A DNA stretch of 64,000 nt, taken from NCBI GenBank assembly GCA_000711775.1, contig ARYC01000469.1, forward strand, positions 62,001 through 126,000, in the 5' to 3' direction. The translations under genes and the position numbers were made by a program. This stretch comes from Oxytricha trifallax (lineage: Eukaryota > Ciliophora > Spirotrichea > Sporadotrichida > Oxytrichidae). Shown piece by piece: positions 56,993 through 64,000 of the stretch. The stretch's first letter is position 1. Each line of letters opens with the position of its first letter. The notes beneath the pieces are model-generated. The model did no database searches. It was not told where the DNA came from and saw only the letters and a program-made list of their open reading frames with translations.

Positions 56993-59100
56993 TTTTTCTG
57001 ATACTTTTGTCTGTTGTCCCCACTTTTTGTGATTTACTTCTCTGTCATTTTATCTTCAAATGATCTTTGCTTAGAAACTAAATGATCTGCAGAAATTTCA
57101 AATTTGTTTGCAAATGAAGGCTCAGTATCTTACTGCATTTTTACGAGAAAATCTGAAGGAGCCTTAACTTTATCTTAAAATGGACTTCTGTAATCTTAGC
57201 TATCGAAATTCTCGTCTATTCTCAATTAGTCTTCTTGAAACTCCACTTCGATTTCCTTGGTGTCATTAAGAGTAAAATCTCTTACTATCTTTCCATTTGA
57301 GCTGTGCTTGTTTTTGCTTGGAGCCTAGTCTAAGGGTGAAGAGAAATCATTCTCTCTTAGATAGTTTTGGAGTCTATTATTTTTACTAAATCTAGGAGTG
57401 CTGTTGCTTACATCAAACGCCTTAACTTCTTTTTGTCCATTCACTTATATTTCTTGTAAGGGTTTTCTCTTAAACTATCTTTGCTTAGTTTAAGATCTCT
57501 ATTATAGTTACAGCTATCTTTAAGTTTAACATTTTGAATCAACTTAAAGTTTGTTTTCCTTTCTTAGAGAAGTATCTTAATTATTCTTATATTACTTTGG
57601 AGATTTCCCTTTCGAGCAACTTCTAACAGGTAAAATGTGAGATTTTGTGTTTGTTCTATCGTTATAAGATAAATCTCTGCACTCTTTTTGAGAAGTCACT
57701 TAACTAGATGAGTCAATCTTATTTCTGCTGTTCTTTTTAATAAGTTTCTTTGCAATCTTTTAATATATTTGCTCTTAATTTTTCCTAGAGTCACTTCCCT
57801 TTCTTTGATTCTTTAATTAAATATTTTCTTTGTTTTAAGCTTGAAGTCTTATCTACTCATACTTAATTTTAATATCTTTAGGCATAGATATTTTTCTCTT
57901 CTAAGATTTTTACTCATTTTAACATCTGTTATTACTTGCTTAGGATTTTTATGAATGAAAAGAGTTTCCCACATTCTTGAAACCGTCATCTATTGCCAAT
58001 CTTTTAGATTTTTGAGCCTTTTTCTAACTTTGAAGTTCCTTTAAGAAATTTGATTAAGATTCTCTCAATAACTCATAGGAAACTTTCTTTTGGCAAAAAT
58101 CCAAGTAAAGCTTTTTAAAATAGCCTGATAAGCCATCTTATTGTTAATTGATATTCTACTTAAATTAGAGGAAACGAACTTTGGCTTTGATAAAAATTAA
58201 AGCAGCAGAATTGAATTTCAATTACTGATGCATCATATGTCCAAGCATCTCAATGAACATTTTAAACTATTTAAATGTTAAAGAACAATTATAAATTTAC
58301 CTCAGTAAACCTAGTAGAAATCAAAGAATAAACTTTCCCATTTTACAAAAGTAATATTACTCGATATACTTCCTTATCATAAACTACATCATAGTATGAT
58401 CTCACATCAAAGCTCTTGATATTTTTCATTTTCACTATTAATTTAAAAACCTTCAATCTTATAACTTACAATCTTTCGATCCAAGACTCAAAATCTATTG
58501 TGAGCTGTTAAACTTCACATTGCAGTTTTAACCTATAGCTACAAACTTTGCAACACCTGGATTAGTCAACAAATAGATTATTTTGAAGTTGTAGCCTTAA
58601 TTTTCACTAAAACTCAACATTTTGACAAGGTCAGTTTGATATTCTTGAAGTCTATAAATAAAATTAATTTGAATTAGAATGAGTTATCATGATTTTAAAG
58701 TTTCAGCAAAACCCTTCATTTTATTTAACTATTTTAATAGCTTCTTACCTAAAATTGATGGCCTAAATTATTGAATCAATTTAGTAAGGTGTTAGAGGAT
58801 CTGATTGATAGACCACTTCATTTCCAAAGTTTCCTAAATTATCAAATGTGGTTTGAGTTAGCACTTATATCTAATTTCCTTGATTAGCTGTGATGATCGA
58901 AAATGGCTAACTGTAGTGGATTTTTAAAACTTAATTGCTTCCCTATTAAATAAATGTTAGAATAAGTTCAATATTGAGGATGGTTTATGAATGTAGTAAA
59001 AGATTCTTACTGGTTAATTGATATATAGGTAGTGCTTATAGGGGATTAAGCCAAGTTAAGGAGAAGACTTAGGTTAGCTCTTTTAGCGTTGAGATCTCAT
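56770..59100 (-). CDS. Protein with N-terminal beta-rich region and C-terminal poly-Gln tract
   Basis: Not recognised. Start MRSQRQKSQPKSSPQLGLIP at 59100; an intron at about 58957-59010 (GTAAGAATC..TTTAATAG) joins in phase to GSNQVLKIHYSQPFSIITAN. Then come YQSDPLTPYQIDSIIQAINF, FKIIYLLTNPGVAKFVAIGQ (58620-58500), MKNIKSFDVRSYYDVVYDKE (58430-58300) and a long Lys/Ser/Gln-rich region (58170-57030) containing DFTLNDTKEIEVEFQEDQLR and KFEISADHLVSKQRSFEDKM. Nine consecutive TAA codons at 56990-56962 encode poly-Gln, followed by DHIEVSGDPRSIIAQMQIRV. TGA at 56770-56772, overlapping the convergent small gene unless a last intron ends it earlier. Beta-rich N terminus may be a binding domain. Confidence 0.6.
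56962..56990. repeat. TTA/TAA trinucleotide microsatellite
   Basis: Nine TTA units on the + strand. On the minus strand they are TAA codons in frame with the gene at 56770-59100, so they read as a Gln run under the ciliate code. Confidence 0.9.
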
Positions 59101-59274
59101 ATTTAAAACTTTAAAAGCTTTTTATATTCAAATTTAAATTATAGCTGTATTTTAAATTTATTTTTAATACCGAATTGCCTGTTTCAGGATTATTTAATAT
59201 ACAATCAAATTTAAAGAAATAAATAGAATGATAAATTGCTTGTATTCGATTAAAAACCTTTGTCATGAATATTT

Positions 59275-61408
59275 TCATTGTGAATTTTTGGAGTGTCTCC
59301 CAGTCTAGCTATTAGACGACGTGCTAATCTAACTTTATTTATTTTCTTCCACTTGCTTTTTCTTACTTTTCTAATCCTTTTTAGCATTAACAGGACCAAC
59401 TCCAAGTTTTTCCCTCTCCTTGTTAACATCATCCTCATCAAATTATATCATAAGTTCCTCTCCGAGCATGGCATCTTTTTCTATTTTCATTTTTATCTTA
59501 CCCTTAGAACAGAAGTCATTAGGCATAAATTAATGACAGCCGATTTATGTGTCTAAAACGCCCATTTCTTTGTAAGCTTTAGCTATTAGTTCAGAACAGA
59601 AAAACTTCCTCCCCTCTAAAGTCTTGCCAAAGGAATTTCTTTCAAAGAGGAGCTTTTTAATTGGCAAGTGATATTTGTTCCCGACTACGGTTTTAACAAA
59701 TTTTTCAAGTTCAAATAAGAATACATCATCTCTTTCGCAATAAAGATGTCGAAAGAATACATGCTTATATATGTTATCTTTGAATAGTCTAAATCTACTC
59801 CATCGACTTATTGATACTCCCTAAATAAAGATTAGTCATTTTTTAATTGCATACATTTGAAGTTGCATCTATGAAGAATATCTCATTTTTTTCAGCTTCA
59901 AATTTCAAAATCATTGCTACGTGATCTGAAATATCTAATTAAACTAAAGTATAAATAGTTACCAAATTTGCTGCTTGTATAGCCTCTAGTTATCTTATGT
60001 CCAAATTTCCTGCCTCTGAACAACAATATATCTCCCACATCAGCAGTTTTAAGGAATGCTTTCTCATCTATTCTATCAAACTATATACATATTTAGAATT
60101 ATTCATTATACAAAATAAAAATCCATACCCTCCATGACTTGACACTTAGGTTTTTCTCATCGATAAAAAGCTTATTTAAGTACCCCTTTGAACTTTTTAT
60201 TACTAATTGAAGAGCTTCAGTCCACATTATGTAATCTGAGTGCTCTTAACATTTCAGCTTGAAAATGCGGGAGATACCAGCTAATTTTAGACTATAAATT
60301 ATTTCGATTAAAACCCATATAATTTACTTTTAAATGACATTATTTATAGATTTTAATTGAAATATTCATAACAAAAGACTGTATTTATATATTTTACTTA
60401 CTCTATTCTATATTTTTGTAAATTAGACTTTATTTAGCAATCAACCAAATCGAAGTTAATAACTCCCTTGATTTCATGATTTTTGTAATAGCTCAATTTC
60501 CCTTCTTTTAATTCAAAGAATCTTTTCTATAAAATGAATATACAATAATTATCTCATTTACCTGCCATCCAATTAATAGTTTAGGAGAATTCTTTTCCAT
60601 AAATCCTGAAATGGTTTGGGATTTATAGATGTAAAATAAATTTAATTTTAATCTAGAAATTAAAATAAATAAATATAAATATTGTAATTGATTTTATTCT
60701 CTTATCATTTTAGCATACTCTACTAAGTCTGCCATCAACCATCATATCTGTTGAGTTTTGTTAATCGCTTTCTGTAGAAAATTATTATAATATTTATATA
60801 CATTAATTTGGTATATTAAAATTACCAGAATGAAGTAAAACATTAACATATTATGGATAATTTTTAATAAAATTCATAAGCATTATTAGAATTGACATTG
60901 TTAATGGGTATTAATGGCATTGAGTACTAGAGTGTGCTATCAATATTAGCATTTGTATCATCATCAGAAATAAACAAATCCACTTTTTCTCCGTTTGGAT
61001 CATCACTTATTATATCTATGTCAATTTAACAATTAAAATATGAAAGAGTTTTGGGGTTATAAAATAAAATAAAAGGTTCAATACACTATTTTACTAGTCT
61101 AAATAGGAAAAAACATTAACTATAACATCATAAATTAATATAATTTCTCCTATTTCATAAGAATCCTTAATATCCTTATCATCACATTATTTATTTCTCA
61201 CTTTCAGCAATTATTACTCTTCAGTAAAAGCTGGTTGATATTACTATTTTTTCTTAGGAATTTCCCTTAAATTTTGCTCTGCAATATTTTCTTGTATGTC
61301 TATATTTTTCTGTATAATTAAATTTTCATCATGGTTTATGAGAATTTAATTTGATTCAAATAGAGTTTCTTTTGTGAAAACTGCATGATTAGGTTACTAA
61401 GATTCCAT
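59275..61408 (-). CDS. PH-domain protein with permuted papain-like (YiiX/NlpC-type) C-terminal domain
   Basis: Start MESQQPNHAVFTKETLFES at 61408. A disordered acidic region (ISDDPNGEKVDLFISDDDTN) precedes a PH domain at about 60620-60190: LLIGWQ, KRFFELKEGKLSYYKNHEIK, GVINFDLVDCQIKSN, and ECQ-like KLKCQEHSDYIMWTEALQLV with the conserved Trp of the final helix. Then KAFLKTADVGDILLFRGRKF opens a cysteine-peptidase-like domain: SSKFDHVAMILKFEAEKNEI carries the probable catalytic His, and GRKFFCSELIAKAYKEMGVL the Cys. His before Cys is the circularly permuted papain order of YiiX/NlpC-P60-like proteins. A Lys-rich tail (VNAKKDQKSKKKQVEENKQ) ends at TGA 59275-59277. The PH domain would place it at membranes; substrate unknown. 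Confidence 0.75.
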
Positions 61409-61639
61409 TGCAAATAAATAATTATTATTTTAATATTTTATTAGAAAATATGATTTTACTTAATATAATTCATAATTCATATGTTTAATCAGATTCATCA
61501 TTATAACTTAGAATAAAAATAAAAATAAAATAAAAAAGTCAATGATTTATGTTTATTTTATGAAGAAATAATAATTGTTAATTAAATTAATTAGTTAGTT
61601 ATTTTATGAGAATGGGAGCTTCTAAATAACTCATTTATC

Positions 61640-63627
61640 TCATTTCTTGAAGTTAGTGCCCTTCAAATCTCCAAACATGGCTCCAAGGTAGTACTTTGGT
61701 ACTTTATCTTTCTTTCCAGTATTGCCTTAACTGCTACCTTTGTTATAATATCTAATAAATTAAAAAATACAAGTTATTGGCTTGTGCTAAAACTGATTCA
61801 CTCTTCATAGGCTTCATATTTCTATCTTCCTTCTTCTTCTTTTTAGCATTTGTATATAAATAAAAAAACTAGCCTAACTTCATTAACTTTAAACTAATCT
61901 TAAATTTAAAATTATCATTTGGGTCAGTCTTTTCAACTATCATCTTGGCATGTTTATCCAAAATTGAGTTTATCTAGGGTGCAGCTTTTCCATATATCTA
62001 TGACCAATCTTATTGAGTTGTTTTAGTCTGAGAATCTGACTTAGCTTCTGCTTAAACTACTTTGGGATTTTTTCATCTACATATTATTCAAGTAAAGCTT
62101 TTACAAATAAACGGAAAAAAATCTTAAATTGATAGGATTTTGTTCTTTATTAGAGCTCTTCTCTTAAGACTTAGATTCCTTATCTTTATTTTTGGATGAG
62201 GTTTGTTACAAGCCATACTTTTCTTTGATAGACATGGGGAGCTCTCTCTTATCGTTTTGTGAGTCTCTTCTTTACTTCTTAGATTTTTTGTCATTTGCTG
62301 GAATGAAATCTTCTTAGGTTACTGATACAACTGGGTTATATAATAAGGTCAAAATATTTATAATAAAATGAGGTTTTCATCTTCTTCAATAGCAGTATTC
62401 TTTAATTTACTCTCTTAAATGTTATCGCTTTCATGGTCTTTTCTCTTGCCTAGGAGATTTTTCAAATCATTCTAATCCACATCGTTGCTAATTACCACTC
62501 TTCTATGAGCATTTTCTTAAATTTCAGATGCATTTGACTTAGCATTATAAATCTATACACCTTATAGTATTAGGAATTAATTTTTGGATTTATATAATTG
62601 AAATCATGAAAAACTTAAGGCAAGAAATTTAGTAAATTTCTTTTTTAAATGGCATTCCATTTCTTTTAAATTAGTTTAGATCAATGAAATTTGATATATT
62701 ACAAACTTTTATCTATAATCGGAAAAAAGTCTTTCTTAAAAAATACTATTTTAAAAATTAGTATTTGACATAATGAAAAATTAAATAAAGAAATAGGGCA
62801 TTAATTAAGTGTAACTTTCATCTCTTGGTTCCCAGTCATAAGCTTAAAAACATCGACGCTGGTGAGATTACTCATCTATTTCTACAATTTATTGAGTTTT
62901 TATTCAGCTTTCTCCTTACTTTTCACAGAAGCTTTACTCAATGAATTATTGTTCTACTATAAAATCTTAGCATCCTCTGACTTCTTCTTCGATTATTTGT
63001 GTTAAGGGGAATTGGATTGAGTTGAATGTGTGTCAAAGATCATTGACTTGGCAGTGTCAAGATTCATTTTTATTTTGAATTCTGGGAATTTCACATTGTC
63101 AAGTGTAAATTGCTAATTTTCTGATTTTTATTAATTATCTTATTAGACTTCACTCATAGGTGTATCTTTACTGGAGAGATTTTGGTTTGCTAGCTTTGAT
63201 GAATCAATGATTGCTTAAAATATTAGTAACATATTGGAAGTGAGATAAAATCTAGAAATATATAATCATATTTTTAAGAAAAAATAACAATGATAATTGG
63301 GTCCTTGGGCTTATCATCAAATTTAATGTGTTTGCTATTATTCTTTGGATTGTTAATTTTCTTGTTAATCTCTTATATAATTAAATCTTGATACTTTAGA
63401 ATTATTCCAGTGATATTAATTTTCTCTTTCATAAATATTTAGGCTATGATTAAATTTATACTTTATTTAGAATAATACAAATAGATATTACTTCTGCAGC
63501 AATCTTTAATTTAGTTTCTAGTGGTTGGCAGATCCTTGCCCATTTGAAACATGATGTGATTTGGAATTGCATACTAGGAAGATTCATCTTCTAATCTTGC
63601 TATGTAATCTCTCAATTTAACTAACAT
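61640..63627 (-). CDS. Lys/Ser/Gln-rich hypothetical protein
   Basis: Not recognised. Start MLVKLRDYIARLEDESSQYA at 63627; exon 1 ends KDCCR at about 63500 with a GTAATATCT donor. Blocks follow at about 63440-63285 (GIILKYQDLIIQEINKKINN), 63215-62820 (KLANQNLSSKDTPMSEVQQD, VKFPEFKIKMNLDTAKSMIF, LQKQMSNLTSVDVFKLMTGN), 62545-62370 (AHRRVVISNDVDQNDLKNLL), 62330-62130 (ELPMSIKEKYGLQQTSSKN), 62050-61900 (AAPQINSILDKHAKMIVEKT) and the end VPKYYLGAMFGDLKGTNFKK with TGA 61640-61642. Charged, mostly disordered; the helical patches could be binding motifs. Intron edges approximate. Confidence 0.6.
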
Positions 63628-64000
63628 CTTCAATACTAATACATAAAATTTCAAATAAAATTAAAGGACTCTTGAGTTTAATCGAATATTACAAATATAA
63701 ACTAAAATATGAAATTAAATTATTACTAGATATATTATTATATTTTAACAGAAAATATTGGCATGTTGTATCCTATAAATATAACTAGACTACTATTTAA
63801 AAATTAAGGTAATAATTACCTAATATATAATTTATGCAATTTCCTTTAAAGTATAATTGATAAACATGAATTTATAATGATTAACTTTAATTTAATTTTT
63901 ATGAAATAAATGCTATTAATTATTAAATATAATTAAATTTATAAACAAAATTCAAAAAAGTACTTATTAATTCAATATAATTGATAAAATACTGAGATTT
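63628..64000. other. AT-rich intergenic sequence at window end
   Basis: About 370 bp, extremely AT-rich, upstream of the minus-strand gene that starts at 63627. No element recognised. Confidence 0.55.

Noticed and set aside
1..64000. Mycoplasma-like or bacterial origin suggested by the AT-rich sequence and reassigned stops
   Set aside because: Introns, eukaryotic domains (GRAM-VASt, PH, PP2C) and TAA/TAG as Gln with TGA as stop fit a ciliate and no bacterium.
1..64000. CRISPR arrays, rRNA genes, bacterial operons or riboswitches
   Set aside because: No spaced direct repeats, no conserved rRNA cores and no prokaryotic gene organisation were seen.

Overview
This window reads as germline (micronuclear) DNA of a spirotrich ciliate of the Oxytricha/Stylonychia type. 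Three things support this. (1) Every gene I could follow reads TAA and TAG as Gln and ends at TGA. (2) Three transposons end in CAAAACCCCAAAACCCC, the C4A4 telomere-like ends of TBE elements, and carry 3-bp ANT target duplications and the TBE gene set (transposase, 22-kDa protein, zinc-finger/kinase protein). (3) Coding exons are cut by elements whose removal restores the frame, as expected of internal eliminated sequences (IESs) excised when the macronucleus develops. Genes carry short AT-rich GT..AG introns; spacers are very AT-rich. All protein reading here uses the code TAA/TAG=Q, TGA=stop.

Layout. 1-25 kb: PP2C-type phosphatase end (+), a Gln-rich protein whose exon holds a 415-bp palindromic element (-), a coiled-coil protein (-), a small roadblock-like protein (-), an N/Q-rich coiled-coil protein (+), a CEP83-like coiled-coil protein (-), two small genes (+), a SPEC3/Stum-like membrane protein (-), a GRAM-VASt sterol-transfer-type protein with a 675-bp perfect-armed palindrome in a non-coding gap (+), a large coiled-coil protein (-), and a LITAF-like zinc ribbon/OB-fold membrane protein (-).

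25.2-42.6 kb: one gene for a mitochondrial RAP-type protein occupies 17.4 kb because it is interrupted by a 4.16-kb TBE, by an IES with a 9-bp pointer holding a second copy of the 415-bp palindrome, and by a third palindromic element that contains a TBE which contains another TBE.

42.8-64 kb: a lipase-fold hydrolase (-), a small acidic protein (+), two Gln/Asn-rich proteins (-), a decayed copy of a Cys-rich surface-protein gene (+), a Gln-rich coiled-coil protein (-), a 1-kb A/C-skewed island of unknown nature, a small CxxC protein (+), a protein with a poly-Gln tract encoded by a TAA microsatellite (-), a PH-domain/permuted-papain-like protein (-), and a Lys/Ser-rich protein (-). No tRNA, rRNA or CRISPR array was recognised. 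Exon edges were placed by eye; those described as approximate should be treated so.
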